Positions 16,003 to 26,293 of a DNA stretch of 64,000 nt are shown in pieces. The DNA lies in contig JANQKI010000015.1 in NCBI GenBank assembly GCA_028281165.1, positions 1-64,000 on the forward strand. The letters are read 5' to 3'. The DNA is from Opitutaceae bacterium (GTDB taxonomy: Bacteria; Verrucomicrobiota; Verrucomicrobiia; Opitutales; Opitutaceae). The notes beneath the pieces are model-generated. The model worked only from the letters and a program-made list of their open reading frames with translations. It was not told the DNA's origin and made no database searches. How positions within the stretch are numbered: position 1 is the stretch's first letter; each line of letters starts with the position of its first letter. The position numbers and the translations under genes were made by a program.

Positions 16003-16746
16003 ATGTCGGATTTTCGATGCTACTGCGAGAACACGGTCCTGAGGACAGACCGAATCGAACTATCAGCAGAGGAATCGCATCATCTCGTAGCCACCAATAG
16101 AGCTCGCGAGGGCGACGAAGTAATCGCCTTCAATGGAGAAGGGGTGGAATGGACCTGTGAACTCGAAGTAGCGGACAAAAAGCAAGCCCTCTTAAAATCG
16201 AAGTCCTATAAGGTACATCAAACGCCGGAAAAGCGCGTCACCCTCATTCAGGCAGCTCCCAAAGGCAAAGGCCTTGAAAGCATCGTACGTAGAGCGACCG
16301 AACTAGGAATTTGGCAGGTTTTGCCGGTCATGACTTCTCGCACTGAGCTGAAAATCATCACAGACCGCCAAGCCAATAAATTGGCCAAATTGAAAGCGGC
16401 TGCGATTGAGGGGGCGAAGCAAAGCGGCAACCCCTTTCTTCCGAAAATCGGAGCTCTGCAACCCTTGTTCTACGCGCTGGAAGGGTTCTTCGATTTGCAT
16501 ATCGTAGCGAGTCTGCAGCCAGAAACACGCATGGTGAAAGACATCTTCTCCGAGTTCAGGGGAAAGCACCAATTTCAACCCAAAACGGTGGCCTGTCTGA
16601 TCGGTCCGGAAGGCGATTTTACCGAAGAGGAGTACAAGGCCATTGCAAAATGCGGCTTTAAACCCGTAACCATTGGTCCTTTTGTACAGCGCTGCGAAAC
16701 AGCGGCTGTATCCATTTTATCGATCGTGCGGCAAGAGCTTTGCTAG
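16003..16746 (+). CDS. rsmE: 16S rRNA (uracil1498-N3)-methyltransferase RsmE
   Basis: SPOUT-class methyltransferase that modifies U1498 of 16S rRNA with SAM. The 247-residue length is typical. The N-terminal PUA-like domain has HHLVATNRAREGDEV. The knotted C-terminal domain has QAAPKGKGLESIVRRATELG, then IGPEGDFTEEE and the final cofactor loop IGPFVQRCETAAVSIL. In that loop the usual LGxRILRxETA is changed to GPFVQRCETA, so the Arg-Ile-Leu part is altered while ETA is kept. It is preceded by two tandem terminator units. Confidence 0.92.
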   Translation: MSDFRCYCENTVLRTDRIELSAEESHHLVATNRAREGDEVIAFNGEGVEWTCELEVADKKQALLKSKSYKVHQTPEKRVTLIQAAPKGKGLESIVRRATELGIWQVLPVMTSRTELKIITDRQANKLAKLKAAAIEGAKQSGNPFLPKIGALQPLFYALEGFFDLHIVASLQPETRMVKDIFSEFRGKHQFQPKTVACLIGPEGDFTEEEYKAIAKCGFKPVTIGPFVQRCETAAVSILSIVRQELC

Positions 16747-16789
16747 CGTTCTGTTAGCTAAGTTCTTCTCAGAACTGCAACCGAGCAAA

Positions 16790-16856
16790 CGCGTCCAGAG
16801 GCCGCGTTCCACCTTTCAATTATCAAGAAAATGGTGGCCCGCGGCCTCTGGACGCG
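16790..16856. repeat. 17-bp perfect inverted repeat between convergent genes
   Basis: Arms CGCGTCCAGAGGCCGCG (16790-16806) and their exact complement (16840-16856) are separated by 33 bp, which contain an inner CCACC/GGTGG pair. There is no T tract on either side. It lies between convergent rsmE and the KASIII fusion gene and may serve as a two-way transcription stop or be a REP-like element. Confidence 0.75.
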
Positions 16857-16909
16857 CGTTTTCGCAAAACTGAGTATTGATATGAACTAACCTAACAGGA
16901 CACTAGAAC

Positions 16910-18511
16910 CTACCAAGTGAGCAAACCGCCTGCATAGGTAAAGCCAGCCCCCACGGAACAGAAGATAATCTTATCGCCTTCTTCGAAAATGCCTTCCTCG
17001 GCAGCCCACCCCAAAGCCATGGATACAGAGGCGGCAGAGGTGTTGCCGTATTTACTAATCGTTACGACAAACTTTTCGTAAGGGATCCCCACTCGCTTGC
17101 TAACCGCTTTCAAAATGCGAGCGTTCGCCTGATGAGGAACAATCCATGAGACATCGTCAGCGCTCAGACCGTGAAACTCCATTTGCTGCTCGATTATGTT
17201 GGCAAAGGCGATAACGCCTCGCTTAAAGACTACCGAGCCATCCAGCTTAAGGTAAAAGGGATCCAGATCTTCACCCGGCTTCGGAATGGGATTCATCGCT
17301 CCACCCCCCGCTCGAGAAATGGCTTCGCTGTACTGAGCGTCTCCGCTCAAATGGTGGCGATAGAGTCGATGACCGCCTTCTTGTGGCGTTAGTATTGCCG
17401 CGCCCGCTCCGTCTCCAAAAAGAAAGGCAGTGGAGTGATCCTTCGGGTTGGTAATGCTGGAAAGTATCTCCGCCGTGACCACCAAAACGTTTTTCGCGGT
17501 GCCACCACAGATGAAGGACCGCCCTACTTCTAAGGCGTAGAGCCAACCTGAGCAAGCTGCATTCAAATCGAAAGCCAAGGCCTTTTCGACACCCAGAACT
17601 TTGGCCAAAGCGCTCGCCGCTCCTGGTACTGGTTGGTCGGGCAATAAAGTGGCGACAATGACGGCATCGATATCCGTCGCTTTCAAACCGGCCATGTTGA
17701 GCGCGCCGCGAGTGGCATCAGTCGCCAGGCTGGTGGCCGATTCGCCTTCGCTGATCACGTAACGCTGCTCGATACCGGTCACTTTGAGGATCTCCTCCTC
17801 AGTCTTTCCCGGAAACTCCTTTAGGATTTCGGTGTTCGATCGAACGCTTTGGGGAACCGCATAGCCAACACCAGCGAGTCGAACGGTTTGGGCCTTCAGA
17901 GGATCTTCAGTGAAAGAAGCTTGGCCGACCTGGACATCCTTATTGAAAGACGGCACATTGCCGAGGTAGGTATCCAAATCGTCCCCTGTCACGCGGCCGC
18001 CAGGACCTGTACCGATAATGTCGGATATCGCATCGGGATCTAGTCCTCGTTCAAGAGCGATCTTCTTCGCTCGAGGCGTCCAACGAGCGCCCTTTGGTTT
18101 AGCTTCTGGCTGAGATGCCGCAGAATCACGTTGCAGCGCTTGGGGAGCCTTTATTTCAGCAAGCGGAGCGACTGTTTTGGGCTCAGGAGGAGCTACGGCA
18201 GGTACAGCGACAACATTCGACTCATCCGCCAAATCAGAAATCTCAAGGTGACTCATGGAAGCGTCTTCCGTCTCAATTCTCAAGAAGGGAGACCCTACTT
18301 GGAGAATATCTCCTGCCCGACAGAAGATGCGTCGGATGATGCCATCGCAAGGAGCTTCGAAATCGAAGATCGATTTATCACTTTCCATTTCGGCTAGCTT
18401 CTCACCCTTGGTGATCCGCTTGCCGGCTTCGCAAAGCAGGTCGATCAAGGTCATTTCGTTAACCGTCGCTCCCATGGAGGGGATGGGCACTTCAATCAAG
18501 AGCTTAGCCAT
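16910..18511 (-). CDS. lipoyl domain / E3-binding domain / ketoacyl-ACP synthase III (FabH) fusion
   Basis: A 533-residue protein with three parts. Residues 3-82 are a lipoyl domain with the modified Lys46 in ESDKSIFD. Residues 141-184 are a peripheral-subunit (E3)-binding domain (TPRAKKIALERGLD, then GTGPGGRVTGDDLD). Residues 208-533 are a complete KASIII. The KASIII triad is intact: Cys320 in LNAACSGWLYA, His460 in PHQANARI and Asn490 in KYGNTSAAS. Linkers rich in Ala/Pro/Glu join the parts, as in true E2 proteins. The acyltransferase core of an E2 is absent; FabH stands in its place. By family knowledge FabH condenses an acyl group with malonyl-ACP to start fatty acids; by inference this one may take the acyl group from its own lipoyl arm. 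It lies 45 bp downstream of pyrG in the same direction. Confidence 0.92.
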   Translation of the reverse strand: MAKLLIEVPIPSMGATVNEMTLIDLLCEAGKRITKGEKLAEMESDKSIFDFEAPCDGIIRRIFCRAGDILQVGSPFLRIETEDASMSHLEISDLADESNVVAVPAVAPPEPKTVAPLAEIKAPQALQRDSAASQPEAKPKGARWTPRAKKIALERGLDPDAISDIIGTGPGGRVTGDDLDTYLGNVPSFNKDVQVGQASFTEDPLKAQTVRLAGVGYAVPQSVRSNTEILKEFPGKTEEEILKVTGIEQRYVISEGESATSLATDATRGALNMAGLKATDIDAVIVATLLPDQPVPGAASALAKVLGVEKALAFDLNAACSGWLYALEVGRSFICGGTAKNVLVVTAEILSSITNPKDHSTAFLFGDGAGAAILTPQEGGHRLYRHHLSGDAQYSEAISRAGGGAMNPIPKPGEDLDPFYLKLDGSVVFKRGVIAFANIIEQQMEFHGLSADDVSWIVPHQANARILKAVSKRVGIPYEKFVVTISKYGNTSAASVSMALGWAAEEGIFEEGDKIIFCSVGAGFTYAGGLLTW

Positions 18512-18556
18512 GGCTTTGAAAAAAGAAGAAGAGTTTGAGAGATTAAGGCAATGTTG

Positions 18557-20203
<1,647 letters not shown>

Positions 20204-20252
20204 TCAAGGACGTCAACCTATCAGACGCCAAATTTAAAATTATCCAGCCATA

Positions 20253-20450
20253 TCAGCCTGCGAACACCAGCCATCCAGCGACTCCCACCAAAGCGATGAG
20301 TAACAACGTGATAACCAGGATCATACCGAATTTGAGGAGCCTCCAGAGAACGTAAAGCAACCCGGCTCCGACAATCGCCAAGCAAGTCGTAACAAGCCAA
20401 GGAGGATAAACCTCATAAAGTCCCTTTATCTCGTCGACGATTTCATTCAT
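20253..20450 (-). CDS. small two-helix membrane protein, 65 aa
   Basis: The ATG at 20450 gives a 65-residue protein with two hydrophobic helices (WLVTTCLAIVGAGLLYVLW and FGMILVITLLLIALVGVAGW) separated by a short basic turn. The frame stays open further upstream to 20639, but that part overlaps the start of the divergent kinase gene and looks non-coding. No family recognised; it may be a small inner-membrane protein. Confidence 0.55.
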   Translation of the reverse strand: MNEIVDEIKGLYEVYPPWLVTTCLAIVGAGLLYVLWRLLKFGMILVITLLLIALVGVAGWLVFAG

Positions 20451-20552
20451 CGGACGACAAACTAGAGAACCTGGGCCGGAATCATCAATGATCAATTTAT
20501 GTTGTGGATCTCGACGACGCCACTTTGTTAACACCCGAACCTCGCAAAACGT

Positions 20553-21557
20553 ATGGCAAAGAAATACAACGTATACGGAATGGGCAACGCTCTCGTCGAT
20601 ATCGTCACCGAAGTCGACGAAGCCTTCATAAATACCCACTCAATAGAAAAGGGTTTTATGACTCTGGTTGACGAAGAGCGTCAAACCCAGCTAATGGAAG
20701 CGATCGACTTTTCGAAAAGCTCGATGAAATGTGGAGGCTCTGCAGCCAACACCGTTATTGGCGCAAGCCAATTTGGAGCTTCTTGCTTTTATTCCTGCAA
20801 GGTCGCGAATGATGAATGGGGGGCATTCTACCTGAAGGATCTCACGGCAAATGGTATTGATACGGTCCTTACAAATGAAAAACTTTCCGATGGCATAACA
20901 GGTAAGTGCTTAGTCATGACAACAGCCGATGCGGAAAGAACCATGAACACGTTTCTGGGAATTACGGCAGACTACTCGTCTAACGAGATCGACGAAGCAG
21001 CGTTAAGAGATTCTGAATACCTGTATATCGAAGGCTACTTGGTGACAAGCGACTCGGCTCGACAAGCCATGATTGAAGCCAAACAAATAGCCGAGACAAA
21101 CGGGACGCAAACGGCCCTCACCTTCTCGGATCCAAGTATGGTTAAGTATTTTAAGGAACAGATGTCGGAAGTCATTGGATCGGGCATGGACCTTCTCTTC
21201 TGCAACGAAGAGGAAGCCATGCTTTATACTGGCAAGGACTCCATTGAATCGGCAAAAGAATCTCTGAAAAACGCAGCCAAACGCTACGCCATCACTCTTG
21301 GCGATAAAGGAGCGGTTTTATTTGATGGCCAGGAGTTTATCGAGATAGAAGCCTTTCCCACCGAAGCGGTTGATACGAATGGGGCTGGCGATTTGTTTGC
21401 TGGAGCTTTTCTGTATGGAATAACTAACGACATGTCTTACGCTCATGCTGGAAAACTGGCGAGCAAGGCATCGTCATCAGTGGTTTCTCAATTTGGCCCG
21501 CGTCTGGAAAAATCTCAAAGCCAAGCCATTTTCTCTGAACTTTTTGAAAAGTCTTGA
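20553..21557 (+). CDS. PfkB-family sugar/nucleoside kinase, adenosine-kinase-like
   Basis: Cytoplasmic carbohydrate kinase of 334 residues. The N-terminal motif is GMGNALVDIV and the substrate-binding GG is in KCGGSAANTVIG. The C-terminal PfkB signature DTNGAGDLFAGAFLYG holds the catalytic Asp. The pattern MTLVDEERQTQLM and the overall length match the adenosine-kinase-like branch, common in bacteria, where the true substrate may be adenosine or a sugar. The next gene starts 15 bp downstream, so they may be cotranscribed. Confidence 0.85.
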   Translation: MAKKYNVYGMGNALVDIVTEVDEAFINTHSIEKGFMTLVDEERQTQLMEAIDFSKSSMKCGGSAANTVIGASQFGASCFYSCKVANDEWGAFYLKDLTANGIDTVLTNEKLSDGITGKCLVMTTADAERTMNTFLGITADYSSNEIDEAALRDSEYLYIEGYLVTSDSARQAMIEAKQIAETNGTQTALTFSDPSMVKYFKEQMSEVIGSGMDLLFCNEEEAMLYTGKDSIESAKESLKNAAKRYAITLGDKGAVLFDGQEFIEIEAFPTEAVDTNGAGDLFAGAFLYGITNDMSYAHAGKLASKASSSVVSQFGPRLEKSQSQAIFSELFEKS

Positions 21558-21572
21558 GGGCTTAGAATCAGG

Positions 21573-22802
21573 ATGAAGGAGAAACGCATCGGCATCGTCG
21601 GAGCCGGGGCGGCTGGCTATTTCGCCTCCATAAATTGCGCGGAAAAGGACCCTCACGCAAAAATCTTCCTCTTCGAGAAATCGCGAAAATCGCTAACGAA
21701 AGTCGCCATTTCCGGAGGCGGTCGATGTAATGTAACGCATGCTTGCTACGAGCCAAAGGAACTAGTGGCCAACTACCCAAGAGGCTCCAGAGAACTGCTT
21801 GGCCCATTTTATGTGTGGCAACCTAATGACACTATCAATTGGTTCGAAGAAAGAGGAGTCCCTTTAAAAACAGAAGAAGACGGACGCGTGTTTCCAATAT
21901 CGGATACATCCTCGTCAATCGTGAATTGCCTGAGGGAATCGGCTGAAAAGTCAGGCGTTATTCTGAAACTGCAGGAAGGCGTAGACCAAGTCGAGAAGGA
22001 TGCTTCGGGAAAATTCAATGTTAAGACGTCACAGAATAATAACTACGAATTAACCCATCTTTTGCTGGCCACTGGCGGTGGAAAGAATGCGGAGGGCTAC
22101 CAAATCGCGCAGCGCCTCAACCACACCATCAAGCCACCGCAGCCCTCTCTCTTCTCCTTCCACATCGATGATCCGATTCTAATAGGCTTGCAAGGGTTGT
22201 CTGTAGCAAAGGTGAACGTTAAACACGAGCCCTCAGGACTCGAGCAGTCAGGCCCTGTGGTGGTCACGCGCAATGGACTAAGCGGTCCAGCTATCCTGAA
22301 GCTCTCGGCTTGGGGAGCGCGTGTATTCGCAGACTGCAACTACACTTTCGACATGCGAATCAACTGGCTGGGATCCACAAAAAAAGAAGCTGCCCAAAGC
22401 CAATTGAGCGAAGCAAGAAATACATGGAGCAAGCGACTGATGGTTAGTGACAATCCCCTTTCCTTGCCACGTCGGCTCTGGAAACGCCTTTTGACGTCCA
22501 GCAACATCGACCTGAAAACTCAATGGGCTCATGTCACGAACAAGCAACTACAAAGCCTGAGTCAAACGCTCACGGAACGCTCGCTATCCGTTAAGGGGAA
22601 GAGCATGAACAAAGAAGAATTCGTTACTTGCGGCGGGATCTCATTGAAGGAAGTTGATTTCAAAACAATGGAGAGCAAACTGACGCCCAAGCTTTATTTC
22701 TCGGGCGAAATCCTCGACATTGATGGAGTAACAGGTGGCTTTAATTTTCAAGCCGCCTGGACAACCGCCATGATAGCCAGCATGGCTGTAACAAATAGCT
22801 GA
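21573..22802 (+). CDS. HI0933/BaiN-family FAD-dependent oxidoreductase
   Basis: Flavoprotein of 409 residues with an N-terminal dinucleotide-binding motif GIVGAGAAGYFASI and the family hallmark KVAISGGGRCNVTHA. Near the end ILDIDGVTGGFNFQAAWTTA is the conserved FAD-binding closing motif of the group. Family members are poorly defined: some act on bile acids (BaiN), most have unknown substrates. It lies 15 bp after the PfkB kinase gene. Confidence 0.88.
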   Translation: MKEKRIGIVGAGAAGYFASINCAEKDPHAKIFLFEKSRKSLTKVAISGGGRCNVTHACYEPKELVANYPRGSRELLGPFYVWQPNDTINWFEERGVPLKTEEDGRVFPISDTSSSIVNCLRESAEKSGVILKLQEGVDQVEKDASGKFNVKTSQNNNYELTHLLLATGGGKNAEGYQIAQRLNHTIKPPQPSLFSFHIDDPILIGLQGLSVAKVNVKHEPSGLEQSGPVVVTRNGLSGPAILKLSAWGARVFADCNYTFDMRINWLGSTKKEAAQSQLSEARNTWSKRLMVSDNPLSLPRRLWKRLLTSSNIDLKTQWAHVTNKQLQSLSQTLTERSLSVKGKSMNKEEFVTCGGISLKEVDFKTMESKLTPKLYFSGEILDIDGVTGGFNFQAAWTTAMIASMAVTNS

Positions 22803-23001
22803 ATACTATCGGCCAGCTTTTGCGCCATTTCCTTAACGAAATAAGCGTTGCAATGCGCTCCTCTCGCTACCACAACTTTTTACGCAAAATGTCTGGCTTT
22901 TCTCCATTCGAGTGATCTTTTGCGAAGGTTTGAGGTCCAACCTTCTTTCTTCGATTGCAAATCGTCGGACTCTATTTCCACAACCAAAGAAACCACCACC
23001 T

Positions 23002-23526
23002 ATGAAATCACTATTCGCTCAAATTGTAAGCTTAGCTATGGTCATGCTTCTAGCAGCTGGCTGTTCGTCAAGCAATGAACCAACAGCTGAAGAAACTGCT
23101 AAAGAAACGCAGGACGCTTTGAATAAAGGCCTGGCCGACGTGAAAAGCTCGGTTGATGACGCTACTTCAAAGATGAAGGAAGAGCTTAGCGCCCAGCTAC
23201 AGGAGCAAACTAAAGCCCTCGTGGCTCAGTTCACTTCGAGCAACGACGACCTGAAAACCCAGTATGCCTCCATCGAATCGAAGATTAGCGATCTTAAAGA
23301 CAAACTGCCCGGAGAAATCTCCAAAGTCATCGATGAGAAGCTGCCAAAACTTGAAGCCAGCATAGCTCAGCTGGAAAAGCTGGTCGCCCAGTTCAGCCCT
23401 AAGACTTTAGAACAAGTAGAGTCCTTCAAAACGCAGTACAGTGAAGAGCTGAAAATGGCCCAGAACCTCGTTAAAGAGCTAATGAGTCTCGTTCAAAAAG
23501 CGGATATCAAGCTTCCCAGCCTCTAA
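23002..23526 (+). CDS. coiled-coil lipoprotein
   Basis: The start at ATG 23002 opens a lipoprotein signal peptide with lipobox LLAAGC (Cys about residue 20). The mature ~150 residues are almost entirely amphipathic helix with heptad patterns (LAQLQEQTKALVAQF-like, LKTQYASIESKISDLKDKL, LEASIAQLEKLVAQF), so a periplasmic or outer-membrane-anchored coiled coil is expected. An in-frame extension upstream lacks a signal sequence. No exact family is recognised. A hairpin terminator follows. Confidence 0.75.
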   Translation: MKSLFAQIVSLAMVMLLAAGCSSSNEPTAEETAKETQDALNKGLADVKSSVDDATSKMKEELSAQLQEQTKALVAQFTSSNDDLKTQYASIESKISDLKDKLPGEISKVIDEKLPKLEASIAQLEKLVAQFSPKTLEQVESFKTQYSEELKMAQNLVKELMSLVQKADIKLPSL

Positions 23527-23557
23527 AAGGCTTCTACTGTTTTACATTTTAATACGA

Positions 23558-23596
23558 GCCAGGGTGTTTAATATAACATCCTGGCCGTTGCTTTTT
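23558..23596 (+). terminator. probable terminator of the coiled-coil lipoprotein gene
   Basis: The stem GCCAGG..TGTT / AACA..CCTGGC (23558-23568 with 23575-23585, one mismatch, 6-nt AT loop) is followed a few bases later by TTTTT (23592-23596). Confidence 0.55.
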
Positions 23597-23624
23597 AAGA
23601 ACAACCCATCAGTAAATCTCAGTC

Positions 23625-25118
23625 ATGCCAGCTAGCGCCCTAACCATTCTCGATGAAAAGCTGAAAAGAATCCACACCCTCGGATCGATTGACGGTCTGC
23701 TAGGTTGGGATGAGCAGGTAAATCTGCCCAAGGAAAGCAAGGATCAGCGCCAAAACCAGAAGGCTCTGATGGCGCTACTTGTCCATGAAGCGAATACAGA
23801 CCCAGAGATAGCGAAACTTTTGGCGGAACTTGAAGATTCGCGGGACGAGCTAGCGGAAAGCGAACAAGTCATCGTTAGAGAAAAGCGCAGAAACTACGAC
23901 CGCACGGTAAAACTTCCGGCGGAATTCGTCGAACGTTGTACGCGGACAAGCAGTGAAGCCTACCATGCGTGGGCCAAGGCGCGAGCCAACAATGACTTCA
24001 AGGCCTTCGCTCCCTATATTCAAAAGCACATAGAGCTCTGCCTTGAATCTGCGGGATACCTAGGTTGGGACGACAGGCCCTACGATCTCATGATCGACAA
24101 TCACGATCCAGGGATGGATGCCTCGACTATCGCAGCTCTATTTTCCGAACTGAAGACCGACCTGCTCCCGATTCTAAAACAGATTCTTGATTCGCCGGTA
24201 AAACCGGACGTTTCCATCTTCAAAGGCTTTCCCGTAAAAAAACAGGAGGCTTTTCTAAAGGACGTAACCAAGTCATTAGGATTCAACTACGAGCGAGGCC
24301 GCATCGATATTTCGCTTCATCCCTTCTGTAGCGGCAATGGAGCGGATATACGCATGACAACGCGTTTCCACGAGGATAATCCTCTCGACTCACTTTTCAG
24401 TTCTATTCACGAAACCGGTCATGGCATGTATGAACAGGGGTTGCCCATCGAATATCTGCACAACGCGCTGGGTCAAGCGGCCGGCATGGGAGTGCATGAG
24501 TCGCAAAGCCGCCTTTGGGAAAATCAAGTATCGCGCAGCAAGGCCTTCTGGAAATTCTACGAACCGAAATTCCGAGAAACTTTCAAGGAACAGCTTCAAG
24601 GCATTTCCTCAGAAGACTTATATCTGGCCATTAATGCCGTCAGCAGAAATCCAATACGTGTAGATTCCGACGAAGTCACCTATAATCTCCACATTATTAT
24701 ACGCTTTGAAATCGAGAAAAAGCTTTTCGCCGGAGAGCTAAAGGTAGCAGACCTGCCTGAGTACTGGAATGCTCAATACCGCGAGCTTCTTGGAATCCCG
24801 CCGAAAAACGACGCGGAAGGCGTCTTGCAAGACATTCACTGGTCCTACGGGTCCTTTGGCTATTTCCCCAGCTACTGTTTAGGCAACATGTTAGCCGCTC
24901 AGCTTTGGTATGCTGCCCTAGAACAATTGCCTGGACTGGAATCCGATTTTGAAAAGGGCGACTTTTCCCGACTGCTGACCTGGCTCCGCGAAAATGTCCA
25001 TCAGCACGGCAAGACCTACTACCTGAAGGAACTCTCCGAAAAAGCCACAGGCCAACCGCTTTCGCCAAAATCGTTAATACGCTATCTCAAAGACCGATAT
25101 CTGCCGCTGTATCAATAA
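23625..25118 (+). CDS. M32-family metallocarboxypeptidase (Taq-type)
   Basis: Zinc carboxypeptidase that removes C-terminal residues with broad specificity. The 497-residue length matches the family. The zinc motif is HETGH in SIHETGHGMYEQGLP, followed by the conserved ESQSRLWEN block (third ligand Glu) and RVDSDEVTYNLHIIIRFEIE. No signal peptide is seen, so it is cytoplasmic. It stands alone between a terminator and a divergent-style spacer. Confidence 0.95.
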   Translation: MPASALTILDEKLKRIHTLGSIDGLLGWDEQVNLPKESKDQRQNQKALMALLVHEANTDPEIAKLLAELEDSRDELAESEQVIVREKRRNYDRTVKLPAEFVERCTRTSSEAYHAWAKARANNDFKAFAPYIQKHIELCLESAGYLGWDDRPYDLMIDNHDPGMDASTIAALFSELKTDLLPILKQILDSPVKPDVSIFKGFPVKKQEAFLKDVTKSLGFNYERGRIDISLHPFCSGNGADIRMTTRFHEDNPLDSLFSSIHETGHGMYEQGLPIEYLHNALGQAAGMGVHESQSRLWENQVSRSKAFWKFYEPKFRETFKEQLQGISSEDLYLAINAVSRNPIRVDSDEVTYNLHIIIRFEIEKKLFAGELKVADLPEYWNAQYRELLGIPPKNDAEGVLQDIHWSYGSFGYFPSYCLGNMLAAQLWYAALEQLPGLESDFEKGDFSRLLTWLRENVHQHGKTYYLKELSEKATGQPLSPKSLIRYLKDRYLPLYQ

Positions 25119-25207
25119 AATCCCTGCTTGTATTTTTGATTGCCAATTCCTGGAATTAGTCCTCACGATTACCTTCTGTAGTTGCTCAACGATTTCGCTG
25201 GGAGGGG

Positions 25208-26293
25208 ATGTCGAATCTTAAATGCCACATAGCTAATCAATTGATGGCCACTGGCTCTACAAAGAGCCGTTGCTTAACGGGCATCATCGTTTGGCTGCTC
25301 TTGGCAGCTCACTGTTTAGGAGATGAGAGTCTAAGCTTTTTGACGCTGGAGGATACACCCGAGGGGCCTACCATTACCTACGAGCAGCGTTTAGAGCCAC
25401 TGGCCAGGAAAGCGAAGGCATTGTATCCGGAGTTTTTTGATCGAGTTTCGAAAACACTAGAATGGAGAAGCGCTACAGATGCCATAGGCGAGCCAGAGCT
25501 CGTAGAGGAGGTGGTCCATCGCATAGCTGAGGAACTCGGCATGAATTCCGAAATACGGTCCCATCTAGTCACAAAAATGGCAGAAGAATTCCCAGAATAC
25601 CATAGAGGCATCAGTCTCTCTGGAATATACGTAGTCCAAGATGCTGACAGCCTGATACAATCCAATTTCAAAGACGAGCAGCAGCTTTTGACCGTTACAA
25701 GCGACACCTGTCTTGTGGCGCTGAGCATAGAAATCAAACCCAATGTCGTTACAGCAAACTTCGAAAAACTAGCCTTATTCCAAGGCGCCGAATCGGAGAA
25801 GATCACAGAGGAACAGCTCGTCGGAGCTCGATTGGAACATGCTTACGATCTTTGCAACCGAGCGCATTCCACCATCGAATCAGGAATACTATACATCCAA
25901 ATTTTGGATACTATATTTTTAGAATATGAGCCTTTCGGAAAAGCGAATCCCAACGCTCGAAAATTCATATTCGCCGCCATGGATTCTATTGTCCTGAGCC
26001 TGCTAAGCGAATTTATGGGACGCATAGCAGCCCTAGAAGGTCGTAATATTTGCCTGCAAATATTCTCAGGAGCATCCTCCTACTTTGAAATCGACCACTC
26101 GAGCTTGCTCGAGTCCTTCTCAGCTTTAGAGAGAGTGCGCGAAGACGACGGGGCGAACCTACTGAAAGATCTATTCGTTAAGCTGAACGCAAACTCCTCT
26201 TCATCGATTAGCATAGCAAGCATCGATGCGGCCTACCACGAAATCAAAGGGAAATCGCTGCTCTCAACGTATCCAATATTTGGAGGGGAATGA
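25208..26293 (+). CDS. hypothetical secreted protein, 361 aa
   Basis: No family recognised. A hydrophobic stretch at about residues 23-37 (GIIVWLLLAAHCLG) after a basic start looks like a late signal peptide. The remainder is soluble and largely helical, without obvious motifs. A G-rich stretch (GGGAGGGG) precedes the ATG directly. The stop overlaps the start of the lipoprotein gene that follows (ATGA), so the two products are translated together and probably work together in the envelope. Confidence 0.65.
   Translation: MSNLKCHIANQLMATGSTKSRCLTGIIVWLLLAAHCLGDESLSFLTLEDTPEGPTITYEQRLEPLARKAKALYPEFFDRVSKTLEWRSATDAIGEPELVEEVVHRIAEELGMNSEIRSHLVTKMAEEFPEYHRGISLSGIYVVQDADSLIQSNFKDEQQLLTVTSDTCLVALSIEIKPNVVTANFEKLALFQGAESEKITEEQLVGARLEHAYDLCNRAHSTIESGILYIQILDTIFLEYEPFGKANPNARKFIFAAMDSIVLSLLSEFMGRIAALEGRNICLQIFSGASSYFEIDHSSLLESFSALERVREDDGANLLKDLFVKLNANSSSSISIASIDAAYHEIKGKSLLSTYPIFGGE

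Noticed and set aside
20451-20639. Upstream extension of the small membrane protein frame
   Set aside because: It overlaps the start of the divergent PfkB gene, and the extra 63 residues look non-coding. The ATG at 20450 fits better.
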